Made by a program: the position numbers and the translations under genes
The notes under the pieces: model-generated
What the model was told of the DNA's origin: nothing
Seen by the model: the letters and a program-made list of their open reading frames with translations, nothing else
Databases searched by the model: none
Shown here: positions 39,606 to 47,985 of the stretch, in pieces
Numbering within the stretch: the first letter of the stretch is position 1
Layout of the letters: every line of letters starts with the position of its first letter
Assembly (NCBI RefSeq): GCF_001469895.1
Contig: NZ_LOPY01000051.1
Location: forward strand, 124,001 to 188,000
Length of the DNA stretch: 64,000 bases
Direction: 5' to 3'
Source of the DNA: Pseudoalteromonas sp. XI10
GTDB taxonomy: Bacteria; Pseudomonadota; Gammaproteobacteria; Enterobacterales; Alteromonadaceae

Positions 39606-40424
39606 ATGAACATCTATAAGCTTTTTATTATTGCCGCTATCACATTTGTTGTTTGCTTAGTAATACGTGCAGATCTACAAGCGCCACTTATTAGTGGCCA
39701 ATATGGCAACTTTAAAGACTACGACGGACAAGAAAAACCTTACCTATTTACTGTGCCAGAAGATGGCCAAATGATGCGCTTAGAAATTAAAGGCAGACTA
39801 CCTTTAAACTCATGGAAAGCCATTGATATCGAAGTTTTTGACCCTGATGGTCACTATTTATTTAGTTACTCTGATGAACTTTGGGCTGAAACCGGACACG
39901 ATTCAGATGGTAAATGGACTGAGTACCGTGATTATACTCATCACGATGTCCACTTCCCTAAGAAGGGGCAATATAGCGCCTACGTCAGTAGTACGTTTGG
40001 CCCAAATAAGCGTGCCGAACATTTTAGTTATACGTTTCGTATTATCCCAATCAAAGGTAACAGTAATTTTATGCTACCGCTGTTATGGATTTCTGGCTTC
40101 ATCGGCGGTGTAGCGCTATTTGTAATACTGCATCGTTTAGAAGCTGAGCGTGAAGGCTCTGATATTACTTATAAACCAATCAATAAGTTAAACCCTGAGG
40201 CTATAAAAGCAATGGAATCGCGCATCTCAGTTTGGCCTATTGTGTTACTGTTTTTAGCACCCGTGCTTTTCTTTTCCTTCTTGGCATATAGCAAAGGTGA
40301 CAAAGAGCAAGATTGGCAAGTTTACTCCTATCACCACCTCACGATAAGTGTTGATAAACAATTGCGTGAACAAAGTATTGGCAGTGCAGGTTTCCGTTCA
40401 CGAGGCGGCCCAGGTGGTAAATAA
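39606..40424 (+). CDS. Unknown multi-pass envelope protein in DUF350 operon
   Basis: 272 residues. Transmembrane segment 1 is at about 5-24. A periplasmic beta-rich domain follows (about 25-155, with YLFTVPEDGQMMRLEIKG and FPKKGQYSAYVSS), resembling pre-peptidase or galactose-binding-like sandwiches. Transmembrane segment 2 is at about 156-175, then a short cytoplasmic loop, transmembrane segment 3 (about 210-230) and a short tail ending GGPGGK. The family is not recognised. The start ATG 39606 follows GGAG by six bases. An ATG four bases earlier is out of frame. Its end overlaps the next gene. Confidence 0.7.
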   Translation: MNIYKLFIIAAITFVVCLVIRADLQAPLISGQYGNFKDYDGQEKPYLFTVPEDGQMMRLEIKGRLPLNSWKAIDIEVFDPDGHYLFSYSDELWAETGHDSDGKWTEYRDYTHHDVHFPKKGQYSAYVSSTFGPNKRAEHFSYTFRIIPIKGNSNFMLPLLWISGFIGGVALFVILHRLEAEREGSDITYKPINKLNPEAIKAMESRISVWPIVLLFLAPVLFFSFLAYSKGDKEQDWQVYSYHHLTISVDKQLREQSIGSAGFRSRGGPGGK

Positions 40425-41940
40425 ATCAATTCGCGAAAGCCACATTTTACTGTTTAGTATTTTTGTTGCTGGCCTTTGCTCTATTATTTATGAGCTACTG
40501 ATCGCAACTACCGGTGCCTACTTTTTGGGTGATAGCATCACCCAATTTTCTCTAACAATTGGCGTCTATATGGCGGCAATGGGAGTTGGCTCTTATTTTT
40601 CCCGCTTTGTGCCTGATAAGCCATTGCTGGTGTATTTTATTGGTTTTGAGCTTGCGCTTGCACTACTTGGCGGTTTGAGTGTGCCATTGCTGTATTTCTG
40701 TTATGCGTTTGGCTTACCACTGCAAGCAATTAGTATTTTACTCACCAGCTTAATTGGTATTTTGATTGGTTTAGAAATTCCGCTGTTAAGTCGCCTAATG
40801 GAAAAACATTATGCGCTAAAAGCAAACCTCGCCAACGTGTTATCTATTGACTACTTTGGCGCCCTGCTTGCGACTTTACTGTTTCCTTTTCTATTTTTAC
40901 CTTGGCTTGGGGTTTTTAAAACAGCCTTAAGCTTTGGCTTAATGAATCTAAGTATTGCGCTGTTATTGCTGTGGTACTTTATCGACCATATCAGCCCAAA
41001 TCGTCGAAAAGTGCTTAGACTCACATTAGTTTTAGTCTGCTCAGTATTAGTGCTTTGCTTATTTGCTAGTAAACAGCTCACCCACCTTTGGCAAAGCCAA
41101 ATCTACGATGATCGTGTAGTACACTCGGAGCAAACGCCCTATCAGCAAATCGTACTGACTCGTCATAAAGATGATATTCGGCTTTATTTAAACGGTGGCT
41201 TACAGTTTTCATCGATTGATGAGTATCGCTATCACGAAGCGCTTATTCATCCCGCTATGGTGCGCCATGGTAATGCCAAACATATTCTAATTTTAGGCGG
41301 TGGCGATGGCTTAGCAGCTAGAGAGCTTTTGAAATACCCGCAAATAGAATCTATTACCCTAGTCGATTTAGATCCAGCAGTCGCTAAGCTTGCGCAAACT
41401 AATCACAACCTGACAACACTTAACAAGCACTCACTCAGTGACCCTAAAGTGACGGTTATTCATCAAGATGCTTATGTGTTTATTGAGCAAAACGAACAGC
41501 TGTTCGATATTATTTTTATTGATTTACCGGATCCAAAAGCAATCAACCTTGCACGGCTTTACAGTCAGCAGTTTTATCAACTAGTAAAAACACGATTACC
41601 AAATAACGGTATAGTAGTGACCCAGGCCACCAGCCCATTTTTTGCGAAGCAAGCATTTTGGTCTATCAATAACACACTTAGTGCAGCAGGCTTTGCGCAC
41701 ACCCTGCCTTATCATTTGAATGTGCCCTCTTTTGGCGAATGGGGCTTTGTTATGGCTTGCAACTTGATGTGCAATAACCAACAAGTATTGCCAGTTAAAA
41801 CCCGCTTTTACCGCCCAGAAAATGACGCACAATTGTTTATTTTCACTCCAGATATTAGCGCTAACAATGAAAAAGTATCGACGCTTGATGAGCCTAATGT
41901 GCTGCACTATTACTTGCAGGGATGGAAATATTGGAACTAA
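40414..41940 (+). CDS. Membrane-bound aminopropyltransferase-like protein
   Basis: About 508 residues. The first half has six or seven transmembrane segments (from SHILLFSIFVAGLCSIIYELL). The second half is a SpeE-type Rossmann domain with LILGGGDGLAARELLKYP (residues about 290-307), TLVDLDPAVAKLAQ and IIFIDLPDPKAINLARLYS, the spermidine synthase signature pattern. It probably uses decarboxylated SAM to modify an amine, perhaps at the membrane. Product unknown. The longest frame begins at 40348. GTG 40414, overlapping the previous gene by 11 bases and preceded by GAGG, is preferred. Confidence 0.8.
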   Translation: MVNKSIRESHILLFSIFVAGLCSIIYELLIATTGAYFLGDSITQFSLTIGVYMAAMGVGSYFSRFVPDKPLLVYFIGFELALALLGGLSVPLLYFCYAFGLPLQAISILLTSLIGILIGLEIPLLSRLMEKHYALKANLANVLSIDYFGALLATLLFPFLFLPWLGVFKTALSFGLMNLSIALLLLWYFIDHISPNRRKVLRLTLVLVCSVLVLCLFASKQLTHLWQSQIYDDRVVHSEQTPYQQIVLTRHKDDIRLYLNGGLQFSSIDEYRYHEALIHPAMVRHGNAKHILILGGGDGLAARELLKYPQIESITLVDLDPAVAKLAQTNHNLTTLNKHSLSDPKVTVIHQDAYVFIEQNEQLFDIIFIDLPDPKAINLARLYSQQFYQLVKTRLPNNGIVVTQATSPFFAKQAFWSINNTLSAAGFAHTLPYHLNVPSFGEWGFVMACNLMCNNQQVLPVKTRFYRPENDAQLFIFTPDISANNEKVSTLDEPNVLHYYLQGWKYWN

Positions 41941-42027
41941 ACGAATGGATTAGCCCATTTGGGGAGTTTACAAAGTAAAGGATTACCGTTACAAAGAGAG
42001 TTAATAACAACAATAACAAGGTTTGTA

Positions 42028-42894
42028 ATGCAGGCGCACAAACAGAGCCTTATATACTTACATATTGCAGTACTCCTATTTGGTGGTACTGCATTATTCG
42101 CAAAGCTAGTCAGCTTAAGTGCATTAGATATTACCGTTTACCGAACAGCAATTGCAGGCTGTGCCTTACTGATCTTACTTACAATTCAACACAAAGCGAT
42201 TAAGCTTCACTCGCGTCGCGACTACCTTATAGCCTTGTTACTTGGCGTCACTGTTGGAATACATTGGCTCACCTACTTCGCAGGTATGCAACTAGCAGGT
42301 ATTGCAGTCGGTATGATTGCCTTTTTTACTTACCCTGTTATCACGGTATTTTTAGAGCCTTTATTTCATGGCAGTAAACCACAGCTCAAAGATATTTTTA
42401 GCGCCTTGGTGGTGATGCTTGGTATTTATTTACTTATTCCTGATGCCAGCTTAGGCAATGATGTCACCCTAGGCATTGCTATTGGCATTTTGTCAGCGTT
42501 CTTTTTTGCGTTTCGAAATATCGTTCATAAACGATACTTTAGCCAATATGGCGGCCCACAAACCATGCTTTATCAAACTTGGATCGCCTGTATTATGCTG
42601 TGCGCCTTTGTCGAAGTACCGCCATTACAAGTTGATACAATAAATTGGCTGCTATTAATTACCGTAGGGGTTATTTTTACAGCAGCACCGCATTCACTGT
42701 TTGCAGCAAGCCTAAAAAACTTATCAGCTTCAACCGCTGGTTTGATATCGTGTTTGCAGCCTTTATACGGTACGTTTTTCGCTTTTTTAATTTTGCATGA
42801 GCAACCTTCAATTAGCACTCTTATTGGTGGCGCGCTGGTGATTAGTGCCGCTTTTTATGAAACATGGTCAGTGACTCGTAGGTATAAGCAATGA
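42028..42894 (+). CDS. EamA/DMT-family transporter
   Basis: About 288 residues with ten transmembrane helices in two EamA repeats (YLHIAVLLFGGTALFAKLVS and GIAIGILSAFFFAFRNIVHKRY). Drug/metabolite transporters of this kind export or import amino acids or other metabolites. The substrate is unknown. The longest frame starts at TTG 41959, but ATG 42028 follows AAGG and begins the first helix normally. The stop overlaps the GDPD start (ATGA), so the two are co-translated. Confidence 0.88.
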   Translation: MQAHKQSLIYLHIAVLLFGGTALFAKLVSLSALDITVYRTAIAGCALLILLTIQHKAIKLHSRRDYLIALLLGVTVGIHWLTYFAGMQLAGIAVGMIAFFTYPVITVFLEPLFHGSKPQLKDIFSALVVMLGIYLLIPDASLGNDVTLGIAIGILSAFFFAFRNIVHKRYFSQYGGPQTMLYQTWIACIMLCAFVEVPPLQVDTINWLLLITVGVIFTAAPHSLFAASLKNLSASTAGLISCLQPLYGTFFAFLILHEQPSISTLIGGALVISAAFYETWSVTRRYKQ

Positions 42895-43589
42895 TGAAAG
42901 TATTCGCTCACAGAGGTGCCAGTGGTACCTACCCAGAAAATACTCAAAGCGCCATTATCGCTGCTGTTGATTTAGCAGTAGATGGCATCGAAATTGATGT
43001 GCAAAGCTGCCTTGATGATTACATGATTATTCACGACACTTGGCTTGATCGTACAACCTCGGGTCGCGGTAAAGTAAACGCCTGCTCAAAAGAGCAAATT
43101 CAACAATACGATGCAGGCAATGGCGAGTGCGTGCCCACTTTACAACAGGCAATCGATTGGGTTGCTGATAAAACTTTACTTAATTTAGAGCTTAAACATA
43201 CTTTTTCGTTAGATAAATTTGTTGAGCTGATTGAGTCAAATGTTAGCGCTGGGAAAATCTCTAGGGATAACCTGCTAGTCTCTTCATTCGATCACCACCA
43301 ACTGATGTGGCTAAAGCAAAAATTGCCGTGGGTAAAAATTGGTGCACTTACCGCTTCTATCCCAATTAATTACAGCGAGTTTGCGCAAAAACTCCATGCC
43401 TATAGCATTCATGTAGATAAAAACTTTATAAACCATGAGTTTGTTGCTGACGCAAAACAACGCGGCCTTCAAGTTTATGCTTACACGGTCGATAAAGTGG
43501 AAGATATCGAATTAATGCTAGAGTATGGCGTAGATGGTATTTTTACTAATTTTCCGTGTCATACACAAATGACACTGCAGTCACTGTAA
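42891..43589 (+). CDS. Glycerophosphodiester phosphodiesterase
   Basis: 232 residues, UgpQ-like, cytoplasmic (no signal peptide). Active-site motifs are AHRGASGTYPENT (catalytic His), DGIEIDVQ (metal Glu/Asp) and IIHDTWLDRTTSG (second His). The C-terminal YTVDKVEDIELMLEYGVDGIFTNFP is typical. It releases glycerol-3-phosphate from glycerophosphodiesters, a substrate that the TagD-like enzyme could use, although the genes are 26 kb apart. It overlaps the EamA gene by four bases. Confidence 0.92.
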   Translation: MMKVFAHRGASGTYPENTQSAIIAAVDLAVDGIEIDVQSCLDDYMIIHDTWLDRTTSGRGKVNACSKEQIQQYDAGNGECVPTLQQAIDWVADKTLLNLELKHTFSLDKFVELIESNVSAGKISRDNLLVSSFDHHQLMWLKQKLPWVKIGALTASIPINYSEFAQKLHAYSIHVDKNFINHEFVADAKQRGLQVYAYTVDKVEDIELMLEYGVDGIFTNFPCHTQMTLQSL

Positions 43590-43652
43590 CTCAACAAAAC
43601 TAAGCTATACTGTTGAATTATGTGACATTGAATAATAAAAAATTACGCCAAA

Positions 43653-44891
43653 ATGAATCAACACAACACCTTAATGAGTAGCTATATGCGCATTTACAAT
43701 TTTATCGAACAAACTTTCTTTTACACTCTTACACGTAAAATTGTCGGTAATTTAGGTTTTGTGTTTGCGTTTCAAGCCATTACTTTGATCTGGCTTTATA
43801 GCAGCCTTTCAGAGCAACAAGCTGGCATGGGACTATTTTGGTTAATGACCTTTGTTATCATCGCGAGCTTCATTTTTACTATTTTCTATATGCGCTTTTT
43901 GATTGTGCGCCCAGTGCAAGCAATGCGCGATACACTTGAGCAAATCAACCGCCATGATGCCGATTTATCTGCCAAGCTACCGCATTTTACCTATGATGAG
44001 TTTCGTGATTTAAGTGAGCAGTACAATACCTTTACAGTTCATTTAGCAAACCTATTAGCCACCACTTACCAAAGCGCTCAAGCCAGTGCTGATAGTAGTT
44101 CAAAGATGACTCATTCAATGCAGCAAACCGCAGAAATGAGCCACCAGCAAATAAAATTCAGCCAAACCATTACTGATTCAAGCAACCAAATTACTTCAAG
44201 CCTTGAGAATATCTCAGCAAACACTGACAGCGTGCACCATGTTAATAGTGAACACTTAAACTTTGTTAAGCACTCAGCCACTGAGTTATCGGCATTAGTT
44301 AAAAAGGTCGCGATGATTAGCCAAATTTTGGGTAACTTCTCAGCAACAGTGTCTGGCCTTAAAGAAAACAGCGAGAACATTCGTGCCATTTTAAAAATGG
44401 TTGAAGAGTTTTCTGATCAAACCAATTTACTTGCTCTAAATGCTGCAATCGAAGCGGCACGTGCCGGTGAAGCAGGCCGAGGTTTTGCGGTGGTTGCCGA
44501 TGAAGTTAGATCGCTATCGGTTAAAGTTAACGATGCAACTCGCCAGATCAGTGACTTTATTAATCAAATGAATAGCCTTGTTAGCGAAACCAATAAAGAG
44601 TCTGAGCAGTTAATTAGCCACTCGAGTGAAGCGGAAACTGCCATTAGCAACACCTCAACAGGCTTTAGCAATATGCTTGGTGAATTTGAGCAAAACCAAC
44701 AACAACTACAACAAATTGTCAGTGCGGTGCATTTACTAGAGCAAACCCAAACCCAGACCCATCAAACGGTTGAGCAAATTGTGGCTTTGGGTGAGCAAGC
44801 TAAACAGCAAATTGATGAATCACTCGCTGATTGCCAACAATCACACAAACTGAGCCAACAAACCCAAGAGCAGTTAAAACGCTTTGTGTAA
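43653..44891 (+). CDS. Methyl-accepting chemotaxis protein, small periplasmic domain
   Basis: 412 residues. Two transmembrane segments lie close together (about 31-52 and 60-82), so there is almost no periplasmic sensor. A HAMP domain ([20 protein letters not shown]) and signalling domain with [20 protein letters not shown] follow. It may sense through the membrane, the HAMP, or a partner. It has several possible starts (43653, 43674, 43686), none with a clear ribosome binding site; the first is kept. Confidence 0.9.
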   Translation: MNQHNTLMSSYMRIYNFIEQTFFYTLTRKIVGNLGFVFAFQAITLIWLYSSLSEQQAGMGLFWLMTFVIIASFIFTIFYMRFLIVRPVQAMRDTLEQINRHDADLSAKLPHFTYDEFRDLSEQYNTFTVHLANLLATTYQSAQASADSSSKMTHSMQQTAEMSHQQIKFSQTITDSSNQITSSLENISANTDSVHHVNSEHLNFVKHSATELSALVKKVAMISQILGNFSATVSGLKENSENIRAILKMVEEFSDQTNLLALNAAIEAARAGEAGRGFAVVADEVRSLSVKVNDATRQISDFINQMNSLVSETNKESEQLISHSSEAETAISNTSTGFSNMLGEFEQNQQQLQQIVSAVHLLEQTQTQTHQTVEQIVALGEQAKQQIDESLADCQQSHKLSQQTQEQLKRFV

Positions 44892-44951
44892 AAATTGGCT
44901 TAATTCACTTAGTTACAGTACTGTATAAGAAAACATCAAAAAGGAATTTAA

Positions 44952-45614
44952 ATGAAAAATGTTTTCTTTGCAGTGCTCACGCTATGCACGCTTTTTATTA
45001 CTTATAAAGTTGTTAACCTGCTCGAGGATAACACTACACACAATGTTACGGCTGTAAAAACAGCAGAAGAAACAGCATCCCTTGCTATTCAGTCATCAAC
45101 ACTTCAAACAAAAATAAACCCGCAATTATCTCAAGAGACTGACTCACTAAGTTCTGACGATGCTTTTACCGACACAGACACCTCCATAGATGCACTAAGC
45201 TCATTTGATGAACTCGTAGTAGACAAAGAAAAGGGTCAAAAAGTGTTTAATACACAGCCATTAAATGAAATGGGATTTGGGCAAATTCAAGATTATGTTT
45301 CTGAGTTAGCGAATGGCTTAACTGATGCAAACAAAGCGCAAATTAGAGAACTAGTTTACGATGAAACAATAAAATACCAAGAAAAACACTCAGACATTAC
45401 TGTGTATGACATGCAGTGCTCAAATCAACTATGCGGCATTATTCTGCAAAGCGATAATACAGATACTATTAGCCAGAGCCTAGATGATTTAATCAGCAAC
45501 AACACTGTGAGGCAAAACAGTAAAGGTGGATTATCGCGTGTTTATACTGAAAACAATGTCGAGTACGGCTTACTAATCGCTGTTATTACTGACGATGGAA
45601 TTACCCTACAATAA
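44952..45614 (+). CDS. Membrane-anchored protein of unknown function
   Basis: 220 residues. An N-terminal signal anchor (KNVFFAVLTLCTLFITYKVV) is followed by a Ser/Thr/Asp-rich linker (about 35-95) and a small folded domain with a possible disulfide (DMQCSNQLCGIIL). No family is recognised. The ATG has an AAGGAA ribosome binding site. It is followed by a terminator and then queG, so it is probably monocistronic. Confidence 0.65.
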   Translation: MKNVFFAVLTLCTLFITYKVVNLLEDNTTHNVTAVKTAEETASLAIQSSTLQTKINPQLSQETDSLSSDDAFTDTDTSIDALSSFDELVVDKEKGQKVFNTQPLNEMGFGQIQDYVSELANGLTDANKAQIRELVYDETIKYQEKHSDITVYDMQCSNQLCGIILQSDNTDTISQSLDDLISNNTVRQNSKGGLSRVYTENNVEYGLLIAVITDDGITLQ

Positions 45615-45621
45615 GTGATTA

Positions 45622-45649
45622 TTGTTCAGAGCCTACCTCAAACTATGTT
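45622..45649 (+). promoter_or_regulatory. Promoter-like sequence ahead of queG terminator hairpin
   Basis: TTGTTC (45622-45627), a 16-base spacer, TATGTT (45644-45649). If used, transcription would begin at or inside the following hairpin. Confidence 0.4.
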
Positions 45650-45680
45650 AAAGTAGCCGCTTCTTGGCTACTTTTTTATT
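45650..45680 (+). terminator. Rho-independent terminator immediately before queG
   Basis: AAAGTAGCC / GGCTACTTT with a 7-base loop and then TTT-A-TT. It lies 36 bases after the unknown anchored protein and ends only five bases before the chosen queG start. Confidence 0.8.
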
Positions 45681-45684
45681 GACC

Positions 45685-46818
45685 GTGACAACACCCGCTA
45701 TTGATTATGAACAACTCGCACTGCTAATAAAGCAATGGGGTAAAGACCTTGGCTTTGCAGAAGTCGGGATCACTGATATTGACCTAACGAAGCATGAAGC
45801 GCAGCTACAGCGCTGGTTAGATTTAGGCTATCACGGTGAGATGGAATACATGGCAGCCCATGGTTTGAAGCGAGCGCGCCCAGCAGAGCTGGTACCTGGC
45901 ACGCAGCGAGTCATCTCAGTAAAAATGAACTACCTGCCGCCTGATGCAAGTTTTGCTAAAAACCTCAAACAGACTGATAAAGCGTACATTAGTCGCTATG
46001 CATTAGGTCGTGACTATCATAAGTTAATTCGCAACCGTCTGAAAAAGTTAGGCCAAAAAATAGAGCAGCAAATTGGCCAGCTCGGCTTTCGTCCCTTTGT
46101 TGACTCAGCCCCCGTGCTTGAAAGGCAACTGGCTGAAAAGGCAGGCTTAGGCTGGCGTGGAAAACATAGCTTATTAATCAATAAAGAAGCGGGCTCTTGG
46201 TTTTTCTTAGGTGAGCTGTTTGTTGATATACCGCTACCTATTGATGAAGAAAATAGCTTTGAAGGCTGTGGGAAATGCGTTGCCTGTATGACGCTGTGCC
46301 CAACCGGTGCGATTGTCGAGCCTTATGTAGTCGATGCCCGTAAATGTATCTCTTACCTTACGATTGAACTGCAAGGCGCGATTCCAGAAGAGTATCGCTC
46401 ACTGTTAGGAAATCGCATTTATGGCTGTGATGACTGCCAATTAGTTTGCCCATGGAATCGCTATGGTCAGCTTACCGATGAAGCTGACTTTCATCCAAGA
46501 AAGCAACTTAAAGACCAAGACTTACTGACTTTATTTGCATGGGATGAAACTACCTTTCTTAAAAATACCGAAGGCAGCCCTATACGCCGCATTGGTCACG
46601 AACGTTGGTTAAGAAACCTCGCTGTCGGATTAGGTAACGCTGATTACAACGAGCAAATAATCGAGGCTTTAGAGCAAAGATTAACAACCGCTACAGCTTT
46701 GGTCGCTGAGCATATCGAGTGGGCGCTTGATCAGCAAAAAAATAAGCGCCAGTTAAAGCTTCGTAAAACGGCGCGCTTAATTCGCATTGTTGAAAAAGGC
46801 CTACCCAGAGATGCTTGA
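45685..46818 (+). CDS. queG: Epoxyqueuosine reductase
   Basis: The last step of queuosine synthesis, reducing epoxyqueuosine in tRNA with a cobalamin cofactor and two 4Fe-4S clusters. The cluster motifs are CGKCVACMTLCP and CDDCQLVCPWN. The N-terminal corrinoid-binding region reads LGFAEVGITDIDL. The longest frame starts at TTG 45664 inside the terminator hairpin. GTG 45685 gives 377 residues, close to E. coli QueG (379), with matching N-terminal alignment, so it is preferred, though no good ribosome binding site is seen for either. It is convergent with the response regulator. Confidence 0.9.
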   Translation: MTTPAIDYEQLALLIKQWGKDLGFAEVGITDIDLTKHEAQLQRWLDLGYHGEMEYMAAHGLKRARPAELVPGTQRVISVKMNYLPPDASFAKNLKQTDKAYISRYALGRDYHKLIRNRLKKLGQKIEQQIGQLGFRPFVDSAPVLERQLAEKAGLGWRGKHSLLINKEAGSWFFLGELFVDIPLPIDEENSFEGCGKCVACMTLCPTGAIVEPYVVDARKCISYLTIELQGAIPEEYRSLLGNRIYGCDDCQLVCPWNRYGQLTDEADFHPRKQLKDQDLLTLFAWDETTFLKNTEGSPIRRIGHERWLRNLAVGLGNADYNEQIIEALEQRLTTATALVAEHIEWALDQQKNKRQLKLRKTARLIRIVEKGLPRDA

Positions 46819-46838
46819 TGACTAGTTCAAGCTGTATC

Positions 46839-47966
46839 CTATCGCGTTAATAATAGAGATAGGTCATTTTCAATTTCTTTAAAGGCCGCTTTAACCCCTT
46901 TTACTGACTCTTCACGTGCCACTGAGTTCTGAATGGTTTCGTCGACCTTTTGATAGATGAATACTTCTTGGTCTTCATCTAAGCCCATGGTCGGTATGCG
47001 ACTTTCTAAGTCTTCTTGAAGCCGCTTAAATACAGCTTCGTTATTGATACGGTTTTCATTTAAAAGCTCAATCAAACCTGTAAATTTGCTGTGCACCTTA
47101 CCTACAGCATCATTTAACTGTTGCTGTTGCTGAAGAAGCTCTTTCTTCGTGAGAATCGCTTTTAGCTGTTGCTCTGTAACACTGACTAAAAAACAGATAT
47201 GGTCTCGAATTCGACCATGCTTATCGGGGTCTTGCCCAGGCATATTTAAGATAAGCAAACTAATCATTTCATAGTTTACTAAAATCCGATTTGAGAACTC
47301 ATGCAATCGACCTTTGCTTTTCAGCATTTCAAACAGCTCAATCACAATCGGCGAGCACACACCCGACACAGAGAAATGTAATACTTCGTTATCTAACCTA
47401 AACTCCACATTACTTTGTAAATCAAATGCACCTAAACAGTTTAAAAAGGCTTTGCCGAGTTCATGTTCGTTATCTATTGAACCTATATGCTCAATATAAT
47501 TAACAATTTGCCCCATTTCACTGCTGTTTGCCATGGCGTTAAATGCCGTTGACGTAGCATCTTCCACTTGCTGCTCTAGCGATTCCTTTTCAATTAGCAC
47601 TTGATTTAAATGTTGTAACTTAAGCTTGAGCTCATTATGGCTAAATGGCTTAACTATGTAGTCTTCTGCTCCGACGGAGTACCCTTCCATGCGCTCTTCA
47701 ACGGTGCCTCTAGCTGAGACAAACATCACAATAATTTTTTGCGTATTGGGGTTTTCTTTCAGCTTACGACAGACATCGTAACCACTCATTTGTGGCATGC
47801 TCACATCGAGTAAAATCACTTGAGGGTCGAACTCTTCAACGACTTCTAAGCATTCTGGGCCGCTATTAACCATTTTCAGCTCAAAATCGAGATCCTCAAG
47901 GATCTCTTCAATAATTTCTAAATTAAATGGTTCATCATCAACCGCTAAAATACGTTTCAAGGCCAT
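46839..47966 (-). CDS. Response regulator with unknown helical output
   Basis: 375 residues. The N-terminal receiver domain is complete: acidic pair Asp10-Asp11, phospho-acceptor Asp54 in VILLDVSMPQ, Thr/Ser region and Lys106 in DYIVKPF. The remaining 250 residues are helical with coiled-coil stretches and no DNA-binding, GGDEF, phosphatase or methyltransferase motif that I recognise. It lies 19 bases downstream of the hybrid kinase, so it is the likely partner. It ends convergent with queG. Confidence 0.85.
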   Translation of the reverse strand: MALKRILAVDDEPFNLEIIEEILEDLDFELKMVNSGPECLEVVEEFDPQVILLDVSMPQMSGYDVCRKLKENPNTQKIIVMFVSARGTVEERMEGYSVGAEDYIVKPFSHNELKLKLQHLNQVLIEKESLEQQVEDATSTAFNAMANSSEMGQIVNYIEHIGSIDNEHELGKAFLNCLGAFDLQSNVEFRLDNEVLHFSVSGVCSPIVIELFEMLKSKGRLHEFSNRILVNYEMISLLILNMPGQDPDKHGRIRDHICFLVSVTEQQLKAILTKKELLQQQQQLNDAVGKVHSKFTGLIELLNENRINNEAVFKRLQEDLESRIPTMGLDEDQEVFIYQKVDETIQNSVAREESVKGVKAAFKEIENDLSLLLTR

Positions 47967-47985
47967 GATTATCTCTTCCGTTTTA

